The position numbers and the translations under genes were made by a program. Below the pieces are notes generated by a model. The model was not told the DNA's origin. It did no database searches and worked only from the letters and a program-made list of their open reading frames with translations. Below, piece by piece: positions 42,388-50,333 of a DNA stretch of 64,000 nucleotides. Positions within the stretch are counted from its first letter, which is position 1. Every line of letters begins with the position of its first letter. The DNA comes from an uncultured Chloroflexales bacterium (GTDB lineage: Bacteria; Chloroflexota; Chloroflexia; Chloroflexales; Chloroflexaceae), in the NCBI GenBank assembly GCA_937902315.1, contig CALGUG010000057.1, forward strand, positions 134,720-198,719, written 5' to 3'.

Positions 42388-43386
42388 ATGGCGAATATTG
42401 CCATTCACGGCTTTGGACGTATCGGTCGCTCGTTAATGAAGGCTGCCCTGAAGAAGAACCTCTGGTCGCCGGTTTCGGTTTCAGACATCCGCGATACCGC
42501 CACCTTTGCGGCTCTGTTCGAGGTAGACTCCAACTATGGTCGCTGGCACGAAGAGGTTCGCGCAACTGAGAACGGCTTCGTTATCGGCGGTCGCGAGATC
42601 AAGTACTTCAACTCCTTGCAGGAACTGCCCGACTGGAAGGCTCTGGGCATCGATCTGGTGATCGACTGCACCGGCCGCGCAACCACCCGCGCAGGCGCCC
42701 AAGCTCACCTCGATCGCGGTGCTAAGCGCGTTCTGGTCAGTGCCCCGAGCAAGTCGCTCGACGACTGCGATGCCGTGCTGCTGGCCGGTATCAACGTCGA
42801 CAGCTTCGATCCCGAGAAGCACAAGATCATCAGCATGGCGAGCTGCACCACCAACGCGCTCGGCCCGGTTGTGAAGGTGCTGCTCGAGAACTTCGGTATT
42901 GTTCACGGTCTGTTCTCGACCGTTCACGCCTACACCAACACCCAGTCGCTGACCGATCAGCCCATGAAGGATCGCCGCGACTCTTGGGCCGCTACCGAGA
43001 ACCTGATTCCTTCCTCGTCGGGTGCTGCGAAGGCCCTCAAGTTCATTTGGCCGAACCTGAACATCACTGGCAAGGCTTATCGCGTTCCGGTTCGCACCGG
43101 TAGCATCGCCGAGCTGAACGTGGTGCTCGAAAAGGAGACCACCGCTGAGGCTATCAACGACGCCTTCCGCAAGGCCGCTGCCGAAGGCCCGCTCAAGGGC
43201 ATTATGGGCGTGCTGGAAGAGGAATGGGCTTCGTCGCGCATCGTCGGCGATCCCCACTCGTCGATCGTCGACCTGCCTCTGACCACCGTCCAGGGCGGCA
43301 CCTTCGCTTCGGTTGCTGCTTGGTACGACAACGAGGCTGGCTACGCTACCCGCTTGGCCGAGGTCGCCGCTAAGCTGGCTGTCTAG
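42388..43386 (+). CDS. gap: Glyceraldehyde-3-phosphate dehydrogenase
   Basis: A 332-residue GAPDH. The NAD loop is IHGFGRIGRS, and Asp33 after beta-2 suggests NAD use. Catalytic Cys153 is in ASCTTNALGP and His180 in STVHAYTNTQS. The C-terminal WYDNEAGYATRLAEV is canonical. It oxidises glyceraldehyde-3-phosphate in glycolysis. Codon use is strongly biased to AAC, AAG, GGC and CTG compared with neighbours, as expected for a highly expressed gene. The start follows AAAGG. A terminator follows. Confidence 0.97.
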   Translation: MANIAIHGFGRIGRSLMKAALKKNLWSPVSVSDIRDTATFAALFEVDSNYGRWHEEVRATENGFVIGGREIKYFNSLQELPDWKALGIDLVIDCTGRATTRAGAQAHLDRGAKRVLVSAPSKSLDDCDAVLLAGINVDSFDPEKHKIISMASCTTNALGPVVKVLLENFGIVHGLFSTVHAYTNTQSLTDQPMKDRRDSWAATENLIPSSSGAAKALKFIWPNLNITGKAYRVPVRTGSIAELNVVLEKETTAEAINDAFRKAAAEGPLKGIMGVLEEEWASSRIVGDPHSSIVDLPLTTVQGGTFASVAAWYDNEAGYATRLAEVAAKLAV

Positions 43387-43429
43387 TTTCTAAGCGAAAA
43401 ACAAGCCCTCAGTGGCTTGTATAGCTCAT

Positions 43430-43476
43430 CAGCGTCGCGTATGAGTGCAAACCACATTCATACGCGACTGCTGTTT
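43430..43476 (+). terminator. Terminator after gap
   Basis: GTCGCGTATGA and its exact complement, extended by CAGC/GCTG with a bulge, then TTTCC. A smaller hairpin (ACAAGCC/GGCTTGT) sits just upstream at 43401. Confidence 0.65.
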
Positions 43477-43557
43477 CCATAGCAAAATCTAGCATCTCGA
43501 CCTCTATCGCATCCCCTCCTGCGTACCAACCCGATAGACCAGCAAAAAGGAAAGCAT

Positions 43558-44229
43558 GTGCTTACACTTCTCAAAGCAGTTCTTGTTTTCTTTTGTACGC
43601 TGATCGCAGCTTGTCTGGCGGGCTTTCTCTACGGCAGCGTGGCGCACTTTTTCGATCTCTTTTTTATCTTCCCCTTTATTGTTGCCGGAGCGATCGTCGG
43701 CATGGGTGCAGGGGCCGCCCGCTGGTTGAAACTGCGCAGCCGTCCACTGCTTATTGTGATCGGCTTGCTGGCCGCTTTGGTGGCCTATCCCTGCTACCTG
43801 GCGGGCAAATACAGCATGCTGGTTGTGGCTCAGCAACTCGCGACTACTCCCGAGCTGGGCGCGTTTTTCCAGAGTTCGCTCCATGTGCTGAGCCAGTCGC
43901 TCATTTCGCCCGATCAGCTCAAGCCGCTGCTCGCTCAGACCGATGCTCGCCTGGTGAGCGAGGTCGGCCACGGTGGCCTGCTGGGTATTCTCTTCCAAAA
44001 CCTCCAAACTGGTATCCCCATTCGCACCAGCATCATCGGCCGCGACAACCTCTGGTTTGGTGCGGCCATAGAGCTGTTTAAATTCGGCGTACTGATCGTG
44101 GTCTGCACTACCTCCCTGCCCGATACCGTGCGCGCTGAAGCGCTCTATCGTACCGGCGGCAAGCGTCCCCCAGCAGTCAAGCGCGAGCTCAACGCCCTTG
44201 AAGAGGAGCTTTGGGGCAAAGGCGAGTGA
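43558..44229 (+). CDS. Membrane protein of unknown function
   Basis: A 223-residue protein with four or five transmembrane helices: three near the N-terminus (LLKAVLVFFCTLIAACLAGFL, FFIFPFIVAGAIVGMGAG, LLIVIGLLAALVAYPCYLAG), then a soluble loop of about 70 residues and one or two C-terminal helices. GTG start with AAGGAAA. No recognised family. Confidence 0.65.
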   Translation: MLTLLKAVLVFFCTLIAACLAGFLYGSVAHFFDLFFIFPFIVAGAIVGMGAGAARWLKLRSRPLLIVIGLLAALVAYPCYLAGKYSMLVVAQQLATTPELGAFFQSSLHVLSQSLISPDQLKPLLAQTDARLVSEVGHGGLLGILFQNLQTGIPIRTSIIGRDNLWFGAAIELFKFGVLIVVCTTSLPDTVRAEALYRTGGKRPPAVKRELNALEEELWGKGE

Positions 44230-44260
44230 TGCCTCTTTCTCTTGATCACTTTAGTGCGTT

Positions 44261-44325
44261 GGCGGACGCGCCAAGCAACGAATGGAAGGGAAAGACCTCG
44301 CAACGAATGGAAGGGAAAGACCTCG
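44261..44325. repeat. Truncated dispersed-repeat core and a 25-bp tandem duplication
   Basis: GGCGGACGC at 44261 is the end of a minus-oriented core. At 44276-44325 a 25-bp unit is duplicated perfectly in tandem. The unit corresponds to an arm of the dispersed family, also seen once near 51855. Confidence 0.65.
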
Positions 44326-44384
44326 CCGCAGCAATCTGAAGAACGTAAGCGGATGTGTTATCTATTACCGAATTGCTATAACGA

Positions 44385-44413
44385 AAGGGCTGGATAACAT
44401 CTATCCAGCCCTT
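44385..44413 (-). terminator. Terminator after tal
   Basis: AAGGGCTGGATA and its exact complement, 5-base loop, 30 bases past the transaldolase stop. T-rich on the minus strand (TTTCGTTAT). Confidence 0.75.
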
Positions 44414-44443
44414 CGGTGTTAGAAAATATGCTACTGTTCGGCG

Positions 44444-45097
44444 CTATTGCGAGCGAGCGTTCCAGTCGGCCAAGAAGCGCTCGATGCCGATGTCGGTCAA
44501 GGGGTGCTTCATAGCTTGGCGCAGCACCGACATCGGACAGGTCGCGATGTGAGCGCCGGCCAGCGCCGAGTCGATAATGTGGCGCGGGGTGCGGATCGAG
44601 GCAGAGAGGATCTGAGTCTTGATCTCGGGATCGTTCTTGTAAATCTGGGCGATCTCGCGGATCAACTGCATGCCCTCGATGCCGGTGTCATCGACGCGCC
44701 CAACGAACGGGCTGATGATGTAGGCGCCAGCGCGTGCTGCGAAGAGGGCTTGGTTCGCGTTGAAACAGAGCGTTACATTAGTGCGAATACCCTCCTTAGC
44801 CAAGGCATAGACCGCCTTCAAGCCCTCGGTGGTGCTTGGCACCTTAATGATCACTCGCTCGGGGTTCCACTGGTAGTATTCCATACCTTCGCGAATCATG
44901 CCTTCGGCATCGAGCGAGATCGTCTCTGCGCTGATAGGACCATCTACGATCGAGGCAATCTCTTGAATGGTGGTCTTGAAGTCAGCGCCCTTCTCCTTCG
45001 CCATCAAGGATGGGTTGGTGGTGACGCCGCTCAGAATACCCCAGCTTGCAGCTTCGCGAATTTCTGCGATATTTGCCGTATCAAGGAAAATCTTCAC
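44444..45097 (-). CDS. tal: Transaldolase (FSA-like small subfamily)
   Basis: A 217-residue TIM-barrel aldolase starting (GTG)KIFLDTANIAEIREA, with AAAGGA upstream. An ATG 15 codons earlier is an alternative. The Schiff-base lysine is Lys85 in VIIKVPST. Glu58 (SAETISLDAEGM) occupies the position where fructose-6-phosphate aldolases have Gln59, which points to transaldolase activity in the non-oxidative pentose phosphate pathway. ISPFVGRVDD and the TCPMSVLRQ stretch are conserved. Confidence 0.93.
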   Translation of the reverse strand: MKIFLDTANIAEIREAASWGILSGVTTNPSLMAKEKGADFKTTIQEIASIVDGPISAETISLDAEGMIREGMEYYQWNPERVIIKVPSTTEGLKAVYALAKEGIRTNVTLCFNANQALFAARAGAYIISPFVGRVDDTGIEGMQLIREIAQIYKNDPEIKTQILSASIRTPRHIIDSALAGAHIATCPMSVLRQAMKHPLTDIGIERFLADWNARSQ

Positions 45098-45828
45098 AAC
45101 CGCGTTCCTTTCAAAAATCTTCCTGTGGAAGGATATATCCAATGCTATGATGGGACATGCTGCTTAGTATCATTCATTATAGCACATCCTTCATTAGATC
45201 TGATAAAAGCACACCTTTGCTGCAGCATGTTTCGAATCTTATTTTTATACGTTTTACTGTGTTTTATCAGTCAGAAGATGTGAATGATTCTGAATTATGT
45301 CTATAAATCGATTGATTGTATCCAAAAATAAATAAAAATGGAAGGATTTCTGTCTTTAAGAATAGATGCAAAACTTGTCGGATAGAAAGAGATTGTTCAG
45401 TTTGAGATGAATAGCGTGGATTTTGCTTCGATGTGCCTGTTTTTAACTGATTGCCTAATCTTCAGCTCAATGATCCCCGTGCCGTGATACCAAATCCGTT
45501 TACATATTCTTACAACATAGGGAAACCTCACACAACAAACAGTGTCATGTCCCACTCTTCCAAAGGTCACAAAGAAAAAACGAAGTTGCTATGTCTAGTC
45601 TTGGCACTAAAAGTTAGTTCGATATGCCCAATGTTTACTAAACTGATGCTTTTGAAACTATGTGAACACTATACAATCTCTTTTGGGAAGAAAAATAAAT
45701 GATAACCAACAAGCCAATGTAGTAAGCGCCTCAAGCTCGGAGCTCCATGGAACAACTTGTTATCGTGTCTTTAAAGAGCTAGCTCTGTATTTGTGGCTTG
45801 TTTGCTTGTGTAACCGGAGGGAATGCCC
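45098..45828. other. AT-rich intergenic region upstream of the diterpenoid locus
   Basis: About 730 bp without a supported gene. ATACCAAATCCG at 45487-45498 is a solitary end motif of the dispersed family. The short frame over it is not coding-like. Confidence 0.55.
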
Positions 45829-46944
45829 ATGAGCCTGCTTCTTTCTGCTGAAACAATCTCTGAGCCCAAATTCGATTGGCAACGCATTGTGCGATCGAGT
45901 CTGCCCGGTGAAGCATCGCCCGAGCAGCGTAGCCGTCTCGCAGCCCTGCAACGTTTAACCACTGACCTATACGCTTGGGCACGCGCTTTTCAGCTTCCGG
46001 AACACAGGGTTGAATCAAGCTCCTATACCGGAGTGGTGGTTACCGATACCCCAACGCCCTACAAGATCGCATGGCCTATGTCGATCTATACATTGTGGCT
46101 GTTTGTATTCGATGGTTATGTTGATCGCCTATCTTACGACAGTTTGCCCGATCAAAGCCCACAAGCCAAACAAGCCTACCTTGATGAGCGTTTAGCGCCT
46201 ATTACCGCGCCGCTCTATTCGTTAGGTGGCCTGAGCGATGCTGAAGGCCAGGCTTATGGGTTGCCGCCCCGCATGCTCGAGATACCAGCCGAGCCGAGCG
46301 ATCGCAGCGATGATCGTTGGCTCGCCTATCGTATCGGCGAAGCCTTCATCGACCTCTATCGCAAGCTGGAAGCGCTTTGGAATAGCGAATCCCACAATGC
46401 AACTGATTACTGCTTGCGCATCTTTGTGCATGAGACAGCGGCGGTGCTGGGGGGCATGCGCGGCGAACTGTTGCAAAGCTTTGCCTTCCAAGCCGACGGC
46501 ACTCAGCCTAGCCTCGAAGAGTATCTCAACCACTCTTACATCACGATCTGCTTGCGGGCAGCGGCTTCGATCGCTATCGGCTTTGAACAAGATCCCGAAC
46601 AGGTTTGGCAGCCTTGGGCCGATGCGATGTACCCTAGCAAAAAAGCGCTACGAATCTGCAACGACTTAGCCAACATCGACAAAGAGATCGAAGAGGGCAA
46701 GGTTAATAGCGTCACTGTCTGTATGCGCGACCGCGGTATTCCCTCCATGCAAGGCTACACATCGCAAAGCCCTGAGCTGCTTGAAGTCAAAGCCTTGTTA
46801 CGCGAACGTCGCGATAAGGAACTGAAGAGCTTTGCCAAACTGATGCAGGGCTTGCCCGAAGGTCCGCTTGCCTATTACGTGCGTAACTGTTCAGCCTTCA
46901 CGATCGCTATGTATGAGCATGGCGACTATACAAAACCTGTATAG
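45829..46944 (+). CDS. Class I-like terpene synthase with atypical metal motifs
   Basis: A 371-residue alpha-domain terpene synthase-like protein. ATG at 45829 is eight bases from GGAGG; the ATG two codons earlier is too close. The first metal motif reads D95-G-Y-V-D99 in LFVFDGYVDRLS, so the second aspartate of DDxxD is glycine. The NSE/DTE-type motif is NDLANIDKE (residues 278-286), with Asn where Ser or Thr normally binds metal, followed by EGKVNSVTV as usual. It probably ionises the diphosphate made by the class II cyclase encoded 736 bp downstream, like the Herpetosiphon aurantiacus kolavelool synthase partner. The altered motifs leave product and metal use open. Confidence 0.8.
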   Translation: MSLLLSAETISEPKFDWQRIVRSSLPGEASPEQRSRLAALQRLTTDLYAWARAFQLPEHRVESSSYTGVVVTDTPTPYKIAWPMSIYTLWLFVFDGYVDRLSYDSLPDQSPQAKQAYLDERLAPITAPLYSLGGLSDAEGQAYGLPPRMLEIPAEPSDRSDDRWLAYRIGEAFIDLYRKLEALWNSESHNATDYCLRIFVHETAAVLGGMRGELLQSFAFQADGTQPSLEEYLNHSYITICLRAAASIAIGFEQDPEQVWQPWADAMYPSKKALRICNDLANIDKEIEEGKVNSVTVCMRDRGIPSMQGYTSQSPELLEVKALLRERRDKELKSFAKLMQGLPEGPLAYYVRNCSAFTIAMYEHGDYTKPV

Positions 46945-47198
46945 GAACAGTCTTGCAACATGAAGAGACCAAAGCAGGAAAAAGCGTCACCTCCCACCTT
47001 ACCAAAGGTCAAAAACACAACGTAATCGGTCGGAGTTACTATCACTCTGAGAAACGAATAGCTGAGCTTTGCTTGGCTAATGGCGCTTGTTTTGGGGCTT
47101 GAAGGCAGATCCAATCGCCTGTTTGAAATGTTAAGCGCAGATCGCTTAGCGGCTGCATTTTACTGAAAATCCATCAAAAAAGACGGCAATTTTTGATT

Positions 47199-47217
47199 AA
47201 AGAACGCTGTTCTTTTT
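47199..47217 (+). terminator. Small hairpin in the gap after the class I gene
   Basis: AAAGAAC/GTTCTTT with loop GCT, then TT. Preceded at 47172 by ATCAAAAA with its complement. The remaining gap (46945-47680) is AT-rich with nothing else supported. Confidence 0.35.
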
Positions 47218-47680
47218 AGGAAAAATATAAATCCCTTCCAGAGCAGGTAATCTTTTGCCTATGGATTGTAGTAAAAAGCAGGATGGTTTAGGAGTGACTT
47301 AACAAAGTTATTGTTGTGTTAGGCGAAGGTAATTTTGAATTAAAAAGTTTATAGTGTGGCATATGGCTTGCTTGAGTAGATCAACAAAGCGGCGAATACA
47401 TCGCCCGATTTCCCAAGGGATTGCAATGATCAGTCCCATCGTCCAGCAACTGTTCCAAACTCCTGTCTTATCAGCGATTCGCATGCCTAAACTATAGCGA
47501 GAATTGCCGAATCGTCATAAACGTTCGCTTCAACGAGCGCGATCTTTTTCTGCTTATTCTTCTCATTCGTTGTAGCGTACTCACATAACTTCTTATTGCT
47601 TCTCTTTCGGACAGTTTAAGGGTGTATCTTTCTTATCTCATTATGCAATCCCTTTAGTATTGGCCTGAGAGGAGTGCAGA

Positions 47681-49315
47681 ATGTCCGCTATCGAGAAACA
47701 GCCCATTTTCCCAATCAAGACTGTGGAACCTCTGATCTCACAACAGACCCAACAACTCATCGACGATATGATTGCTGACCTTGATATACGCTGGGGCGGT
47801 GGGGCCATGAGCGCTGTGCCATATGATACGGCTTGGGTGGCTATGGTGCGCAGTCACCTTGACCCCGATAGCTTGGCGTTTCCTGAATCATTCGCTTGGC
47901 TTGTTCAACATCAGTCGCCGAATGGGAGTTGGGGTGCTATAGAGCCTCATACGATTGTGCCAACCATGGCGGGCCTACTGGCCTTTCTCAAAGCTCCTCG
48001 TCATCTCCAAACGCCAGAGCTGTTAGCTGCGGCCCAACGCGCGGAACATTACCTGCGCCTTGCCTTGAGCCGTTGGTCGGTTAGCGAGCACGAAAGCGTC
48101 GGTTTTGAAGTCGTTGCTCCCCGTTTGTTAGAAGAGTTAGCGGAATTTGGTATCCATTTTGCCTTCCCTCAGGTTGACGCTTTGATGACGCTCTATCGAG
48201 AGAAGTTTCGCATCGCTGCGCCCCAATTGATCTACACAGGCGAATCGAATGTGATCCACTCGCTGGAAGCCTTTGGCCCGCAGCTCGACTTCACAGCCAT
48301 CAAGCCGCTCCAAGCGCCCAATGGAAGCTATGGTTGCTCGCCTGCTGCTACGGCTGCTGTTTTGATCTATGCGCCCGAATGGGATCAAGCCGCCGCTGAT
48401 TGGCTGAGCCATTTGAGTGCAAAAGCCTTTGGAGGCCAAGTTGGTGCTATGCCGAACGCTTACCCGATCGACGCTTTTGAGTGTTCGTGGGTGCTTTACA
48501 ACCTGTTGTGGAGCGGCATGCGCCGTGGTGTCGAGCTGCCTGAAGCCGATATGGATCTGTTGTGTAATTGGCTTCAGGCCAGCATTCGTCATGATGGTGC
48601 GAGCATTACCCGTCTGTTTGGTATGCCAACCGACTCCGATGATACAGGTATGCTGATCGCCGCCTTGAATCATGCTGGTCGAGCGACCACGCTTGATACA
48701 CTCTTTCCCTTCGAACGCGAGAGCCATTTCGCCTGTTTTGCGCGCGAACGAGGCACTTCGATCAGCGCGCATTCGCATGTTTTGGCAGCCTTTTTGAGCC
48801 TGCCATCCAAGCAGCGCGTCTGCTATCAGCCCGCCATCGATAAGGTGTTGGCCTATCTCGATAATGTGCGCGATGGTGCTGGTTTTTGGAGCGATAAGTG
48901 GCATCATAGCCCCTATTACACAACCGCTTGTGTGCTGATTGCGCTGCAACACGAAAGCGATCCCAAGATTGTTCGCCGTTGGGTTCCGGCGGTTGAGTGG
49001 TTGCTGCAGCAACAGTCGCTCGATAACGGTGGGTGGGGTTCCCAAGGCTGCTCAAACCTTGAAGAAAGCGCCTATGCTTTGCAAGTGCTGCTTTCGTTAC
49101 CCGAACTTGTCCAGGGTTTATATGCCGATCAGTTAGGGGGAGCGATCGCTCGAGGTATCTCCTTTATCTTGCGCGAGATCGAAGGAGCGGATTATAGGAC
49201 GTATCACTTTACTCCCTTATGGCGTGGGAAAGAACTCTACTCTCCTCCGCGTGTGATTTGGTCGGCGGTATTGGCCGTGTTGTACCGCTATACGCAAAGC
49301 TATAAGACGGCATAA
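47681..49315 (+). CDS. Class II diterpene cyclase
   Basis: A 544-residue beta-gamma domain cyclase. VPYDTAWVAMV (near residue 45) and PNGSWGAIEPH are typical of bacterial copalyl/kolavenyl diphosphate synthases. The protonating DxDD motif is Asp318-Ser-Asp320-Asp321 in GMPTDSDDTGM. QW-like repeats include LDNGGWGSQG. It should cyclise geranylgeranyl diphosphate by protonation to a bicyclic diphosphate. The Herpetosiphon aurantiacus homologue makes (+)-kolavenyl diphosphate; identity of the product here is inferred. GAGAGGAG lies before the ATG. Confidence 0.92.
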   Translation: MSAIEKQPIFPIKTVEPLISQQTQQLIDDMIADLDIRWGGGAMSAVPYDTAWVAMVRSHLDPDSLAFPESFAWLVQHQSPNGSWGAIEPHTIVPTMAGLLAFLKAPRHLQTPELLAAAQRAEHYLRLALSRWSVSEHESVGFEVVAPRLLEELAEFGIHFAFPQVDALMTLYREKFRIAAPQLIYTGESNVIHSLEAFGPQLDFTAIKPLQAPNGSYGCSPAATAAVLIYAPEWDQAAADWLSHLSAKAFGGQVGAMPNAYPIDAFECSWVLYNLLWSGMRRGVELPEADMDLLCNWLQASIRHDGASITRLFGMPTDSDDTGMLIAALNHAGRATTLDTLFPFERESHFACFARERGTSISAHSHVLAAFLSLPSKQRVCYQPAIDKVLAYLDNVRDGAGFWSDKWHHSPYYTTACVLIALQHESDPKIVRRWVPAVEWLLQQQSLDNGGWGSQGCSNLEESAYALQVLLSLPELVQGLYADQLGGAIARGISFILREIEGADYRTYHFTPLWRGKELYSPPRVIWSAVLAVLYRYTQSYKTA

Positions 49316-49371
49316 CAGGTCATTACCTGTCAAACACTGCTGCGACGCTCTTAGAACATATGCTTGCGATT

Positions 49372-49418
49372 GGCGCTATGTATTTTCGCTCTAGAAAAAT
49401 ACATAGCGCCTGTTGGTG
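49372..49418 (+). terminator. Terminator after the class II cyclase gene
   Basis: GGCGCTATGTATTTT and its exact complement (15 bp), 9-base loop, followed by TGTTGGTGTT. Confidence 0.75.
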
Positions 49419-49494
49419 TTATACCCTCTCATAACAGGCTTGCCTACTTCAGCACTCTGACGGCTTGCTTCCTTCCTCAAAGAGGGCAGCTAGC

Positions 49495-49516
49495 GCGTCC
49501 GCCTACGGCTACCAAC
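49495..49516 (+). repeat. Dispersed-repeat core, plus orientation
   Basis: A perfect 22-bp core with left arm AGCACTCTGACGGC. A second-family copy (TTTTTGGCCTTGGGCAGAGT) follows at about 49622. Confidence 0.8.
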
Positions 49517-49861
49517 AGCTCGCCCGTAAGCAGGCCGTTGTAGTTGTGTGTCGAGAGATCGCCCCAACATACAACGATTCAAGTGGATTTCGTATCGTAC
49601 TACCTCCACTTGATCGCTTTACCTCTTTTTGGCCTTGGGCAGAGTAGAACCTGACTAGTCTTTCCCCATCTTTTGGTTGCCCGCGTTACGCGAGAGTAAG
49701 TCCTTAGACAGATTGCTATCGGCTGTAGCCATTTCTTATTGGGAGGGCTGATTGTTGACGTTTGAGAACTAAGAGGATTGTGTAATCCTAAGCAATCGAT
49801 AGGCAGAATTGAGTTGTATCGCTAAGATGGTAAACGATTTCTAATTATTTATATTTTATTG

Positions 49862-49967
49862 TATAATGTTTACATAAATTAACCCGTCAGGAACAGGAAA
49901 ATCCCTCATTCTTTTTCGCCGTATATTTACGGGTTTGCTGACCTGAAAGTAAGAGGTTTAAGAGGGC
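49862..49967 (+). other. Structured AT-rich segment with TATAAT
   Basis: TATAAT at 49862 is followed by AACCCGT, which can pair with ACGGGTT about 45 bases on. The adjoining GTCAG can pair with CTGAC just beyond. The two pairings cross, so they are alternatives or a pseudoknot. No known RNA family recognised. Confidence 0.25.
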
Positions 49968-50097
49968 CTTGTTGTCGCAACGAGTGTGTCGTTTGCAGAT
50001 CGCTAACAATCGCCTTTGAGGAAATGCGTTCCTATCATTGAGTTTTGAGGCGGGCTTTGGATGCGGATCGATATGACCTTGTTGTGGCGGGCGGAAT

Positions 50098-50119
50098 GTT
50101 GGTAGCCGTAGGCGGACGC
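50098..50119 (-). repeat. Dispersed-repeat core, minus orientation
   Basis: A perfect 22-bp core, in inverted orientation to the one at 49495, with arms GGCGGGCGGAAT and GGTAAAGCCCTGGCCGC. The pair encloses about 580 bp of AT-rich DNA between cyclase and P450 genes. Confidence 0.8.
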
Positions 50120-50333
50120 GGTTGAGCCTTCTTTGGGGTAAAGCCCTGGCCGCTAGAGCACTGAACGTAGCGAGCTGGTTTGGCAGTAATTGCAGATAAG
50201 GAGGTTGGAGAGGTTTTATTTAGGGGATGCTTGGCCGATTGTGCTGTTCGTATTGAGGATAGAGCGCGTGTTATAGCGAATGACCACCCGGCTACTATTG
50301 TGAAATAACTATCTGTTTTAGGGAGAAAGTGTT

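Noticed and set aside
45451..45702. 83-codon ORF upstream of the terpene synthase
   Set aside because: Covers a dispersed-repeat end motif; composition is not coding-like and no SD is present.
48137..49045. 302-codon minus-strand ORF opposite the class II cyclase
   Set aside because: Antisense shadow; the plus strand has DSDD and other conserved motifs.
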